Origin: an uncultured Acidobacteriota bacterium
GTDB lineage: Bacteria > Acidobacteriota > Terriglobia > Terriglobales > Acidobacteriaceae
Direction of reading: 5' to 3'
Assembly: GCA_903832295.1 (NCBI GenBank)
Contig: CAILAZ010000039.1
Span: 1 to 64,000, forward strand
DNA length: 64,000 nt
This document shows, piece by piece, positions 42,540 through 50,554 of this stretch. Within the stretch, counting starts at the first letter, position 1. The number at the start of each line of letters is the position of its first letter. A program made the translations under genes and the position numbers. The notes beneath the pieces are model-generated. The model made no database searches. It saw only the letters and a program-made list of their open reading frames with translations, and was not told the origin of the DNA.

Positions 42540-43421
42540 ATGGCGAAGAGACTGATATTGGTGTTGATGCTGGCGGCGTTGGGATGCGTGGCGCAGGCGC
42601 AGTCAAAGGGTGTGGCGCGCGCTTTTGCGGTGAAAGTGGTGGGGCAGGGCGCTCCCATGATCCTGATTCCCGGGTTGAGCTCGGACGGAGCGGTATGGGA
42701 TGACACGGTTGCTCATTACAAGGATCATTACCAGTGCCACGTGCTGACCTTGGCTGGGTTCGCGGGACAACCGGCGATGGATGGGCCTTTCCTGGCCAGC
42801 GTGCGCGACCAACTTGTAAGCTACATCGGCGAAAAGCACCTCGACCATCCAATGATCGTCGGGCACAGCCTGGGAGGACTGATCGCCTTGTGGCTCGCCA
42901 CCCAGCATCCTGAACTGCCGGGAAGGCTCATCATTGTGGATTCACTGCCCGCGCTGGGCGCAACCATGAACCCGGCGATCAGCCAGGAGCAGCTAACCGC
43001 GGGCGCGGCACGGGTGCGCGACAGCATGTTGAATGTTCCTGAGGCGCAGCGGTTGCAGTATCAGAAGGCGTCGATCGAGACCATGGTCACCAGGCCGGCA
43101 GACATAGACCGCATCTATGGATGGGCCGAAAAGTCGGACGCGAAGGCGGTGGCGTATGCGATGTATGATGTGATGGCTACGGACCTGCGCGGCGACCTGG
43201 CGAAAATCACCGCGCCCACCCTGGTGCTCGGAACGTGGATTGCCTACGAAAAATACGCTACCCAGGAGCAGATACTGGGGACCTTCCAGTTGCAGTATAA
43301 AAACCTGAAAGGGGCGCGCATTGAAATGGCTCCGACCGCGCGGCACTTTATCATGTACGACCAACCGGAATGGATGCAGGCGAAAATTGACTCCTTCCTG
43401 GCACCCGCGGCGAGACAATAA
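42540..43421 (+). CDS. Secreted alpha/beta hydrolase
   Basis: A 293-aa alpha/beta-fold hydrolase with a signal peptide (MAKRLILVLMLAALGCVAQA). The oxyanion region is MILIPGLSSDGAVWDD and the nucleophile elbow GHSLGG holds Ser110. The catalytic His lies in ARHFIMYDQP near the C-terminus; the Asp is probably in the loop near residue 235. Substrate is unknown. GAGGAGAA precedes the ATG. The histidine kinase gene begins 9 nt after its stop, so the three genes to 45165 are probably one operon and the hydrolase may act on or produce the signal. Codons end in G more often than in flanking + strand genes. Confidence 0.87.
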   Translation: MAKRLILVLMLAALGCVAQAQSKGVARAFAVKVVGQGAPMILIPGLSSDGAVWDDTVAHYKDHYQCHVLTLAGFAGQPAMDGPFLASVRDQLVSYIGEKHLDHPMIVGHSLGGLIALWLATQHPELPGRLIIVDSLPALGATMNPAISQEQLTAGAARVRDSMLNVPEAQRLQYQKASIETMVTRPADIDRIYGWAEKSDAKAVAYAMYDVMATDLRGDLAKITAPTLVLGTWIAYEKYATQEQILGTFQLQYKNLKGARIEMAPTARHFIMYDQPEWMQAKIDSFLAPAARQ

Positions 43422-43430
43422 TCCAAGCCC

Positions 43431-44483
43431 ATGAAAGATAGCCGCGCATATTGGGTGTGCCAGATCGCAGGGTGGGGTTCGCAGGCGATTGCGAACCTCG
43501 CTCTGGCCGCGGCCTTTTCCCCACGGCTGGCGTTCGGCGTGGTTGGGGTGTACCTGAGCTCGGCAGTCTCCGGCATTGCAATTACACATGTTTACCGTAA
43601 GCTGCTGCATCGGTACCACTGGCTTGACATGGCTCCTTTGCGGAGCGGGTTCATCGCATGCGTGGCCAGCGTTGTAATGGCCCTGGTGCAGACGCTGTGC
43701 GTCACCGTTGCGTATGCCGTGGCGCGGGTTCCAGGATCGTTTCATGGCTGGCAGTGGATTCCGGCAGCGGTTGCAATCTGGGTGGTAACCCTGCTGCTGT
43801 GGCATGCAATCTACGCAGCCGTACACTACCTGAGGCGCACCCGGCGGGCCGAGTTGCAAAACCTTCAACTGGACATCGCCGCCAAGAGCGCCGAGTTGCG
43901 CGCGCTGCAGGCGCAAATCAACCCTCATTTTCTGTTCAACAGCCTGAACAGCCTGCGCGCGCTGATTCACGAGGACCCGCCGCGGGCGGAGAAAATGGTG
44001 ACCGAACTGGCCTCGGTGCTGCGCTATGCCCTGCAATCCGGCAAGGTGAGAACGATCTCACTGCAATCGGAATTAGAGGCGGTGTCGGCGTACCTCGCCG
44101 TGGAGTCGATACGTTTCGAGGAGCGGCTGCGCGTCCGCATGGAAACCGAGGGCGCGGTGCACAAGGCCTCGGTCCCTCCAATGCTGGTTCAGTTGTTGGT
44201 TGAAAATGCAATCAAGCACGGCGTGGAGAGGCAGAGCAACCCGGGGGAGGTTCTGATTCGTGTGAAATGCAATGGTGCCAGCGTCCAGGTGGAGGTGCGC
44301 AACCCCGGGAAGATCGAAGCATCGCGGCCGGGTAACCGCGTGGGCCTGGAGAACGCGCGGAAGCGACTGCAGTTGCTTTTCGGAAACGACGCCCGCCTGA
44401 AGCTGAGCGAGTCGAAGGGATCGGTGACCGCCCTGGCATATTGGAGGGAGAAGGAAGGCGCAAATGCGGGCACTGATTGTTGA
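43431..44483 (+). CDS. LytS/YehU-type sensor histidine kinase
   Basis: A 350-aa membrane histidine kinase. Four hydrophobic helices fill residues about 8-130 without a large extracellular domain. A coiled linker (RAELQNLQLDIAAKSAELRA) leads to the His_kinase signature AQINPHFLFNSLNSL with phospho-acceptor His166. The ATP-binding domain has LLVENAIKHGVE (N box) and GNRVGLENARKRL (G box). This class pairs with LytTR regulators, and the next gene is one, overlapping by 20 bp. The signal is probably sensed in or near the membrane. Confidence 0.9.
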   Translation: MKDSRAYWVCQIAGWGSQAIANLALAAAFSPRLAFGVVGVYLSSAVSGIAITHVYRKLLHRYHWLDMAPLRSGFIACVASVVMALVQTLCVTVAYAVARVPGSFHGWQWIPAAVAIWVVTLLLWHAIYAAVHYLRRTRRAELQNLQLDIAAKSAELRALQAQINPHFLFNSLNSLRALIHEDPPRAEKMVTELASVLRYALQSGKVRTISLQSELEAVSAYLAVESIRFEERLRVRMETEGAVHKASVPPMLVQLLVENAIKHGVERQSNPGEVLIRVKCNGASVQVEVRNPGKIEASRPGNRVGLENARKRLQLLFGNDARLKLSESKGSVTALAYWREKEGANAGTDC

Positions 44484-45165
44484 CGACGAGCGGTTGGCAC
44501 GGAACGAACTGAGACGTTTGCTGCGCGCCCATCCGGAAGTGGAGATTGCTGGCGAGGCTCGCGATTTCGACGAGGCTCTGCGCGAGACCGAAAGGCTGCG
44601 GCCGGAGTTGCTCTTCCTTGACATTCAATTGCCCGGCGGCAGCGGCTTCGATCTCCTGGAGCGCCTGGAGCAAGTGCCGCTGGTGATCTTTACCACTGCG
44701 TTTGACGAGCACGCCCTGCTCGCGTTCAAAGTAAACGCGCTCGATTACCTGCTCAAGCCGGTTGTCCCCGAACGTCTGGCCGATGCAGTGGCCCGCGCCA
44801 CGCGCGAGTTGCGCGAGAAGTCGGGGGCAATTGCGGGCGATGAGAACATCTTTGTGAAAGACAGTGAACGCTGCTGGTTTGTTCCCTTGAAGACGGTGGT
44901 CCTGTTCGAGTCCGAGGGCAACTACACGCGCCTCTACTTCCAGTCGAACCGCCCGCTGGTGTTGCGAACGCTCAACTCAATTGAGGAGCGGTTGGATGCC
45001 AGGTCCTTCTATCGCGCCAGCCGGCGCCACATCGTGAACCTGCGGGCAATCACTGCGGTGCAGCCATCAGACGGCGGAGGCCTGCTGCTCACGCTGGAAG
45101 ACAAGCTCAAGGTTGAAATGTCGCGCCGCCGCGCCGCCCGCTTCCGCGAACTGATGAGCCTGTAA
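44464..45165 (+). CDS. LytTR-family response regulator
   Basis: A 233-aa response regulator. The receiver domain (1-120) has the acidic pair VDDER, phospho-acceptor Asp53 in FLDIQLPGGSG, the Thr in FTTAFDEHALLAF and Lys in LLKPVV. The LytTR DNA-binding domain (about 130-232) shows NYTRLYFQ, LNSIEERLDARSFYRASRRH near the recognition region, and IVNLRAI. The ATG lies inside the end of the kinase gene, so the pair is translationally coupled. Its targets could include the hydrolase operon itself; this is not shown. Confidence 0.92.
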   Translation: MRALIVDDERLARNELRRLLRAHPEVEIAGEARDFDEALRETERLRPELLFLDIQLPGGSGFDLLERLEQVPLVIFTTAFDEHALLAFKVNALDYLLKPVVPERLADAVARATRELREKSGAIAGDENIFVKDSERCWFVPLKTVVLFESEGNYTRLYFQSNRPLVLRTLNSIEERLDARSFYRASRRHIVNLRAITAVQPSDGGGLLLTLEDKLKVEMSRRRAARFRELMSL

Positions 45166-45245
45166 ACCGGCTAAGCAGCCAGACGGCAGACTAAGAAAGG
45201 TCGCCCTCGCCGCGCTGCGCCAGGCCGCCCCACGCCACCGCGATT

Positions 45246-45251
45246 TATAAT
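45246..45251 (+). promoter_or_regulatory. -10 hexamer, leaderless start of the LOG gene
   Basis: TATAAT, 6 nt before the ATG at 45258. No Shine-Dalgarno. Confidence 0.65.
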
Positions 45252-45257
45252 CCACCA

Positions 45258-45842
45258 ATGTTCCAGCGACTTTGCGTCTTCTGCGGCTCCAGTTCCGGAA
45301 GCAGTCCCGCCTACGCCCACGCCGCCCACGCCGTCGGCCAGCTTCTCGCCCATCGCGGCATCGAACTGGTCTATGGCGGCGGCAACGTCGGACTCATGGG
45401 CATCATGGCAGACGCCTGCCTCCAGCACGGTGGCCGCGTCATCGGAGTCATTCCCCAGGGGCTCGTGGATCGCGAGGTCGCACACGCCGGCCTCACAGAG
45501 CTGCGCATCGTGGCTACCATGCATGAGCGCAAGGCTCTCATGGCAGACCTCGCCGGAGCCTTCCTCGCTCTCCCCGGAGGCTACGGCACCTGGGACGAAT
45601 TCTGCGAAATCCTCACCTGGGCTCAGCTCGGAATCCACCGCAAGCCCTGCGCCATCCTCAATGTCAATGGATACTACGACTCGCTCCTGCAAATGGCCGA
45701 TCACGCCCTTCAGGAGGGCTTTCTCCACGCCGCCAATCGCAACCTGATTCTCTCCGGCTCCGATCCCGCCGACCTGCTCGACCGCATGGCCGCCTATGAC
45801 GTCCCCGTCACTGACAAGTGGATCGGCCGCTCAACCCGCTGA
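45258..45842 (+). CDS. LOG-family protein (TIGR00730; nucleotide phosphoribohydrolase)
   Basis: A 194-aa Rossmann-like enzyme of the LOG/YvdD type. Homologues release the base from (cytokinin) nucleoside 5'-monophosphates. The signature PGGYGTWDEFCEILTWAQLG is at about residues 111-130, and the family start FCGSSSGSSPAYAHAAHAVG is at residues 8-27. YGGGNVGLMGIMADA is also present. A bacterial role in nucleotide recycling or signalling is likely but not shown. It overlaps the GDPD gene tail to tail by 12 bp. Confidence 0.92.
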   Translation: MFQRLCVFCGSSSGSSPAYAHAAHAVGQLLAHRGIELVYGGGNVGLMGIMADACLQHGGRVIGVIPQGLVDREVAHAGLTELRIVATMHERKALMADLAGAFLALPGGYGTWDEFCEILTWAQLGIHRKPCAILNVNGYYDSLLQMADHALQEGFLHAANRNLILSGSDPADLLDRMAAYDVPVTDKWIGRSTR

Positions 45843-46514
45843 CCCTGCGCCGTTCTCCGCCAGCCACGCCGGATCGTCGCCAATCATCCCGTCCACCCCC
45901 GCCTCGCTCATCCGCCGGGCCGTCGCCGGGTAATTCACCGTCCACGTCAGCACCTTCAGCCCCGCCCCATGGAATTCCCGCACCCGCGCCGCCGTCACCA
46001 GTCGCGCGCTCGGCTTCACAAATTCTATGGGGAGTTCCTTCCAGCTTCGCTCGCCCGGCATCCGGTCAAAGATGTAGCCCAGCGGCAGTCCCGCATCAAC
46101 TCTGTGCACTTCCCGCAGCATCGCCGGGCGGAACGACGACACCACGAATCCCTTTGCCGGCCTGTATCGCCGCAGCAACCCTGCCACCAGCGTCTCCAGC
46201 CCGCGCACCTTCAGCTCCACGTCAATCCACGCCACCTGCCGGTAGCGCGCCAGCACCGCTTCCAGCTCGCAGAGCTCAACCGCTCCGCTCCGCCTTCCTG
46301 CCACCGCGCAGCGCTCCCGCAGCCCCGCAAAGCTCTGCCTGGACACAAATCGTCCGCGCAACCGCGCGTCGTGCCAAATCACCGGAACCCCATCTGCCGT
46401 CAGCCGCACGTCCAGCTCAAAGCCGTCGCAGCCGCTCTCCAGCGCATGGTCAAAGGCCGCAAACGTGTTCTCCGTGAACTCGCCCCGGCAGCCTCTGTGT
46501 CCCAGCAGCAGCAT
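45831..46514 (-). CDS. Glycerophosphodiester phosphodiesterase (GDPD)
   Basis: A 227-aa TIM-barrel phosphodiesterase that splits glycerophosphodiesters into sn-glycerol-3-phosphate and an alcohol. The active site is conserved: GHRGCRGEFTENT (His6, Arg7, Glu), FELDVRLTADGVPVIWHD with Glu-x-Asp and His. No signal peptide is visible, so it is probably cytoplasmic. The ATG shares one base with the stop of the upstream zinc-finger gene (TGATG). Its product would feed the glycerol-3-phosphate dehydrogenase 4 kb away. Confidence 0.9.
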   Translation of the reverse strand: MLLLGHRGCRGEFTENTFAAFDHALESGCDGFELDVRLTADGVPVIWHDARLRGRFVSRQSFAGLRERCAVAGRRSGAVELCELEAVLARYRQVAWIDVELKVRGLETLVAGLLRRYRPAKGFVVSSFRPAMLREVHRVDAGLPLGYIFDRMPGERSWKELPIEFVKPSARLVTAARVREFHGAGLKVLTWTVNYPATARRMSEAGVDGMIGDDPAWLAENGAGSAG

Positions 46515-46843
46515 CAGTCCAGGTCAAAGTCGCGCAGGAAAGGTTTGGACATATCCGGCGCTTCCTTCGCCTTCTTCACTGCCTCGGCAAACTTCTTGTC
46601 CATCAGGTCGGCCTTGTTGCGCTCCGCCTCCACCGACTGCCGGAAGATCGACTCCTTGCGCACATCGCCCTCGCGCATCGCGCGCGCCGCCGCTTCCATA
46701 TCGGCAAACGTGCGCGCCACCGGTTTCGGCGTATGGCTGATCACCGCGCGCGTCACCGGGTCCACCCGCAGCGACGCCTCGCAGCACGGACACATCACTT
46801 CAAATCCAATTTCAGGCTCGGAATTCTTATGCTTCTTTGACAT
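46514..46843 (-). CDS. Small zinc-finger protein, unknown function
   Basis: A 109-aa cytoplasmic protein. VMCPCCEASLRVDPVTRAVI near residue 16 carries a CxxC-type motif (CPCC) that could bind zinc, possibly by dimerisation. The rest is charged and helical (FADMEAAARAMREGDVRKES, AEAVKKAKEA) and likely coiled. GGGAG precedes the ATG, and TAACAT is 9 nt before the start. It is translationally coupled to the GDPD gene. No function is known to me. Confidence 0.75.
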   Translation of the reverse strand: MSKKHKNSEPEIGFEVMCPCCEASLRVDPVTRAVISHTPKPVARTFADMEAAARAMREGDVRKESIFRQSVEAERNKADLMDKKFAEAVKKAKEAPDMSKPFLRDFDLD

Positions 46844-46922
46844 AGCGCTCCCATGTTAGCACCTCCCTCGCCTCCCCTGAAAAATCCCCAGCCGCGCCCT
46901 TACATCTCTCCCCGCCTCGCGC

Positions 46923-46928
46923 TAATAT
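46923..46928 (+). promoter_or_regulatory. -10 hexamer, leaderless start of SRPBCC gene
   Basis: TAATAT, 7 nt before the ATG at 46936. No Shine-Dalgarno. Confidence 0.5.
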
Positions 46929-46935
46929 CCAACCC

Positions 46936-47430
46936 ATGGCCAACGATCGCATCGAGAAACAGGTACTCCTCCACGCCTCCCGCCCGCGCATCTGGCAGGC
47001 CCTCGCGGACTCCACTGAGTTCGGCCTCTGGTTTGGCATGAAGTTCGACGCGCCGTTCACTCCCGGTGCCAGCCTCCGCGGAATCATCGTCCCCACCGCC
47101 GTCAACGCCGAGGTCGCCGCCTCACAGAAGCCCTACGAAGGCACTCCCGTGCAGATGATCATCCAGCAGATGGAACCCGACCGCATCTTCTCCTACCGCT
47201 GGCATCCCGGAGCCGTCGATCCCGCCCTCGACTATTCCGTCGAGCCCACAACCCTCGTCGTCTTCGCCCTTGAGGACGCCACCGGCGGCGTCCTGCTCAC
47301 CATCACCGAATCCGGCTTTGACCAGCTCCCCATTTCGCGACGCGACAAGGCCCTCACCCAGAACGAGGCTGGCTGGAGCATGGTCGTCAAATTGATCGGG
47401 GAATATCTGGTTCAGGTTCAGGCCAGGTAA
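46936..47430 (+). CDS. SRPBCC / AHSA1-like domain protein
   Basis: A 164-aa START-fold protein with a hydrophobic cavity. The family start RIEKQVLLHASRPRIWQALA is at residues 5-24, FGLWFGMKFDAPFTPG follows, then PDRIFSYRWHPGAVDP and a helical C-terminus (EAGWSMVVKLIGEYLVQ). Members bind small hydrophobic ligands or act with ArsR regulators, but no ArsR gene is adjacent here. Role unknown. It converges on bshC. Confidence 0.88.
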   Translation: MANDRIEKQVLLHASRPRIWQALADSTEFGLWFGMKFDAPFTPGASLRGIIVPTAVNAEVAASQKPYEGTPVQMIIQQMEPDRIFSYRWHPGAVDPALDYSVEPTTLVVFALEDATGGVLLTITESGFDQLPISRRDKALTQNEAGWSMVVKLIGEYLVQVQAR

Positions 47431-47440
47431 CGCAACATCA

Positions 47441-47470
47441 GCGGGGAGTGACGGCCCGCGTCACTCCCGC
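47441..47470. terminator. Hairpin between SRPBCC and bshC
   Basis: GCGGGGAGTGACG pairs with CGTCACTCCCGC with one bulged G. It sits in the 47-nt gap between convergent genes; no strong T-run. Confidence 0.6.
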
Positions 47471-47477
47471 CCCAAAC

Positions 47478-49076
47478 TCACAGCCGTATGATCTGGTGTC
47501 CCGGGCACTGTGGTTTCGCCGCCGTCTTCAGTTCAGCCAGCAGCCCTCGCCCGTATTGCGCCAAAAAGTAAATCCCCGGCAGCACCCGCTCCTGCAATTC
47601 CTTGTGCGGAAACAGCTCCGTCAGCACATGATGCGCGTCCTTCGTCAGAGCCTCATTCTGCCGCAGCTCTGCCCGGGCCGCCTTGCTCCCGATCTTGGAG
47701 AGCTGATACAGCATCTTCTTCTCGCTCTTCGCCGCCGAATCCACCAGCGTCGGGTCCAGCCCCTTCAGCTCCGCCCGCAGCTCTTCCAGATGCTCTTTCA
47801 GCGCGTCTTTCGTCTTGTGCAGCGCATCCCGCAGCCCCGGAGCCAGCGCCCGCGAAGCCAGCAGTTCGCAAACCTTCTCGCTCCCGTGGAACAGGTCGCT
47901 GAAGCTCAGCCGGTAGCGCTTCATCAGGTCGTCCATCGCCGGGCTGATAATCGTCGCCGACAGTCGCGGCATCACTGGCGTCGTCCTCCCCAGCAGCTTT
48001 TCATACACCACCGCCGCCTGCGCAAAATACGCAATCTCCGCCGGACCGCCAAAGTACACCGCCGTCGGAAACAGGTAATCCTGCACCACCGGACGCAGCA
48101 GCACGTTGGCGCTGAACTGCTCCGGATGCTCCGCAATCTTCGCCAGCACCTCGCCCCGCGCCACCCGCTGCGCGCCCAGCATAAAGCCGTCGCCCGCCAG
48201 GTGCAGCACCGTGCGCCGGTTGCCTTCCAGTGAAAACAGCAGCGTTGACTCCGGCGTCACCCGCACCTGTTCGTGATACCCCGCCTTGTGCAGCGCCTTG
48301 CCCCGCTCCAGCAGCGCCTCATCCAATTCTTCCGCCCGCTCTGCCGCCGCCGTAAACAGCGGCTGCGCAATCGCGTGCAGCTCATCATCCAGCGGATCCA
48401 CCAGCACCATGCCGGTCCCCGCCAGTATCCGCGTAAACAGCCGTGCAAAGGCCGAGCCATAGCTCTCGCCCGCCCGGTAGCTTTCCTTCAGCGCTTCGCT
48501 CACCCATCCCGGACCCAGCAATGCCGTCGCCCGTTCCACCAGCGCATCAATCTTCGGATCCAGCAGCACCCTGCCCACCGGGGCGTCTGATCCTGTCTGC
48601 TCCGTTGAGCTCAACTTCTCCAGCTCGCAGCCGCTCGGCAGCGTCGCGCTCGCAATCTCCGCCAGGTCGTGATCCTCGGTCGCCAGCCAGAACACCGGAA
48701 TCGCCGCAATCCCCTGCCCGCTCAGCTCCTCCGCCATCTGGATCGCCGAGACCGCCTTCAGCACCGAGTAGAATGGCCCGCCCAGCAATCCCACCTGCTG
48801 TCCGCTGATGCAAGCCACCGCTCCCTGCCGGAACTTCTCAATCGACGCCAGTGCCGCCTCGGACGCACCCCACCCGCGGTTCTGCTTCTCCAGCACCTCG
48901 GCCACCCGAGCCCGCCGCTCTGCCGGAAACTTCAACCCCCGCGCGTGCTCCAGCACTGCCTGTCCATTCGGACGGTGAGCGTAGAAGCTCTCCACCTTTT
49001 CGAAATCGAACAGAAAATCCACAAACAGTCGCGAGTTGTGCGGGATCGCCGTAAACGGCATACACTCGGTCTTCAA
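47478..49076 (-). CDS. bshC: Bacillithiol biosynthesis cysteine-adding enzyme BshC
   Basis: A 532-aa enzyme thought to add cysteine to GlcN-malate, the last step of bacillithiol synthesis. Family segments: ECMPFTAIPHNSRLFVDFLF at the N-terminus, CISGQQVGLLGGPFYSVLKA near residue 100, PVFWLATEDHDLAEI near 130, and a C-terminal coiled region before DALKEHLEELRAELKGLDP. The Rossmann-like core and the coiled coil match BshC length. The start is placed at TTG 49076, giving MKTECMPFTAIPH, because GGAGAT lies 6 nt upstream; GTG 49112 and ATG 49061 are alternatives. No bshA or bshB is recognised in the window. Confidence 0.9.
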   Translation of the reverse strand: MKTECMPFTAIPHNSRLFVDFLFDFEKVESFYAHRPNGQAVLEHARGLKFPAERRARVAEVLEKQNRGWGASEAALASIEKFRQGAVACISGQQVGLLGGPFYSVLKAVSAIQMAEELSGQGIAAIPVFWLATEDHDLAEIASATLPSGCELEKLSSTEQTGSDAPVGRVLLDPKIDALVERATALLGPGWVSEALKESYRAGESYGSAFARLFTRILAGTGMVLVDPLDDELHAIAQPLFTAAAERAEELDEALLERGKALHKAGYHEQVRVTPESTLLFSLEGNRRTVLHLAGDGFMLGAQRVARGEVLAKIAEHPEQFSANVLLRPVVQDYLFPTAVYFGGPAEIAYFAQAAVVYEKLLGRTTPVMPRLSATIISPAMDDLMKRYRLSFSDLFHGSEKVCELLASRALAPGLRDALHKTKDALKEHLEELRAELKGLDPTLVDSAAKSEKKMLYQLSKIGSKAARAELRQNEALTKDAHHVLTELFPHKELQERVLPGIYFLAQYGRGLLAELKTAAKPQCPGHQIIRL

Positions 49077-49329
49077 CGGGACATCTCCGTACACAGCTCC
49101 ATCGGTCGCCACTCTCTCCGTAATCGCGGTTCTTTCAATTGGATGTTTCAGCCCGCCGCACGATGCACCAGTCCAGCCACGCCACTCTCTTCGATTGTAT
49201 CCAATATCCAGTCGCAGAAATCAGCGCGCGCCGCCCATCGTCCTCGCGGACTGCAAACAGGAATTGTGAATTATCGTAACTTCCCGCCGGAAGCGCGTCG
49301 CCAAGCTCCCCCGGCGACTCTAATTCATC

Positions 49330-49977
49330 ATGGTGCTCCTTGCTGCCACCTTCTCTCACTCCCTCTGGCTCGTGGTGCGCCGCTTCGGAGCCTTCGTCTT
49401 CTTCCCCCTCGGACTTCTCGACATGTCCGTCGTTCCCGCCCCCGGCAGCTTTGACGCCCTCCTCATCATTCTCACCGCCTCGCATCGCGAGCTCTGGTGG
49501 TACTACGCGCTCATGGCCACCGCCGGCTCCGTCCTTGGCACCTGGCCCAGCTTCCAGCTCGGACGCAAGGGCGGCGAGGAAGCCCTCGAAAAACGCCTCG
49601 GCCAGCGCCGCTCCAGGAAAATCTTCTCCGCCTTCCAGCGCTGGGGCTTCTGGTCCATGTTCATCGGAGCCATCGCCCCGCCCCCCATGCCCGCCTCTGC
49701 CTTCGTCCTCTCCGCCGGAGCACTCAACTATCCGCTGCCCCGCTTCCTCGCCTCGTGGACACTCGGACGCCTTCTCCGCTTCGGTCTCCTCGGCTGGATC
49801 ACCGCCCGCTACGGCAGCCACATCTTCCACTGGCTGCGCGGCTACTACCGCCCCGCCCTCTGGACCCTCGCCATCCTCGGCCTCATCGCCGGAGCCATCG
49901 CCCTCTGGTTCTACCTCCGCGAGCGCCGCCGCCGAACTCACGAGACCCGCTCCCAGCCCAGCCGCCGGGCAGCATAG
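49330..49977 (+). CDS. VTT/DedA-like membrane protein (YqaA type)
   Basis: A 215-aa integral membrane protein. LDMSVVPAPGSFDALLIILT near residue 30 is the family's membrane-reentrant segment. GTWPSFQLGRKGGEEAL, FIGAIAPPPMPASAFVLSAG and the C-terminal helix ALWTLAILGLIAGAIALWFY fit VTT-domain proteins, which are linked to lipid (undecaprenyl phosphate or phosphatidylethanolamine) transport. The C-terminus is strongly basic. TCTAAT is 5 nt before ATCATG, so the transcript leader is very short. Divergent from bshC. Confidence 0.82.
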   Translation: MVLLAATFSHSLWLVVRRFGAFVFFPLGLLDMSVVPAPGSFDALLIILTASHRELWWYYALMATAGSVLGTWPSFQLGRKGGEEALEKRLGQRRSRKIFSAFQRWGFWSMFIGAIAPPPMPASAFVLSAGALNYPLPRFLASWTLGRLLRFGLLGWITARYGSHIFHWLRGYYRPALWTLAILGLIAGAIALWFYLRERRRRTHETRSQPSRRAA

Positions 49978-50023
49978 CCCTCTTTCCCCTCATCTCAATG
50001 GAAGCCGCTTCTAGGAGACCATC

Positions 50024-50425
50024 ATGAAGAAACTGCTCACAATCCTCTTTGCCTTCGCGCTTGCCGCCCTTCCCGCTGCCGCGCAAACCGCAACCCAGAC
50101 CCAGGGCGACCAGTCTAAGAGCGCCATGCACAGCGCCGGCACTGCCACCAAGGACGCCGCCAAGGACGTAGGGTCGGCCACCAAGAAAGGCACCCTCGCC
50201 GCCACCGACAAGGTCACCGGAAAAATCGACATCAACAGCGCCAGCCGTGACCAGCTTCTCGGCATCGTCGGTATCGGAGACGCCACCGCCGACAAGATCA
50301 TTGCCGCCCGCCCCTACAAAACCAAGCGCGACCTGCTCACCCGCAAGATCGTCAACCAGGCCACCTACGCCAAGATCACTGACAAAATCGTCGCCCACGC
50401 CTCCAAGTCCGACGCCGCCAAGTAG
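50024..50425 (+). CDS. Secreted helix-hairpin-helix (ComEA-like) protein
   Basis: A 133-aa exported protein. Residues 1-21 are a signal peptide (MKKLLTILFAFALAALPAAA). Residues about 22-65 are low complexity (Thr/Ala/Lys). Residues about 66-128 form the HhH DNA-binding unit typical of ComEA: IDINSASRDQLLGIVGIGDA then TADKIIAARPYKTKRDLLTR. ComEA binds transforming DNA in the periplasm; many short ComEA-like proteins have other or unknown roles. TAGGAGA precedes the ATG at good spacing. A hairpin follows the stop. Confidence 0.87.
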   Translation: MKKLLTILFAFALAALPAAAQTATQTQGDQSKSAMHSAGTATKDAAKDVGSATKKGTLAATDKVTGKIDINSASRDQLLGIVGIGDATADKIIAARPYKTKRDLLTRKIVNQATYAKITDKIVAHASKSDAAK

Positions 50426-50436
50426 CTCCTCCCCAC

Positions 50437-50468
50437 GGGCACCCAACCTCATGGGTGCCCTGCCTTGA
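50437..50468 (+). terminator. Terminator-like hairpin after the HhH gene
   Basis: GGGCACCC pairs with GGGTGCCC around loop AACCTCAT, followed by TGCCTTG. The T-run is weak. Confidence 0.55.
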
Positions 50469-50554
50469 CGGATAAGCATCAATCCAACACCATCAAAGCC
50501 CATTCGTTGGGAAGAAGGGAATGGCAGCGGCACTCTCCCCGGCCTTCCCCTTCC

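Noticed and set aside
50437-50460. A riboswitch or structured RNA
   Set aside because: Only one simple 8-bp hairpin after a stop codon; a terminator-like element is enough to explain it.
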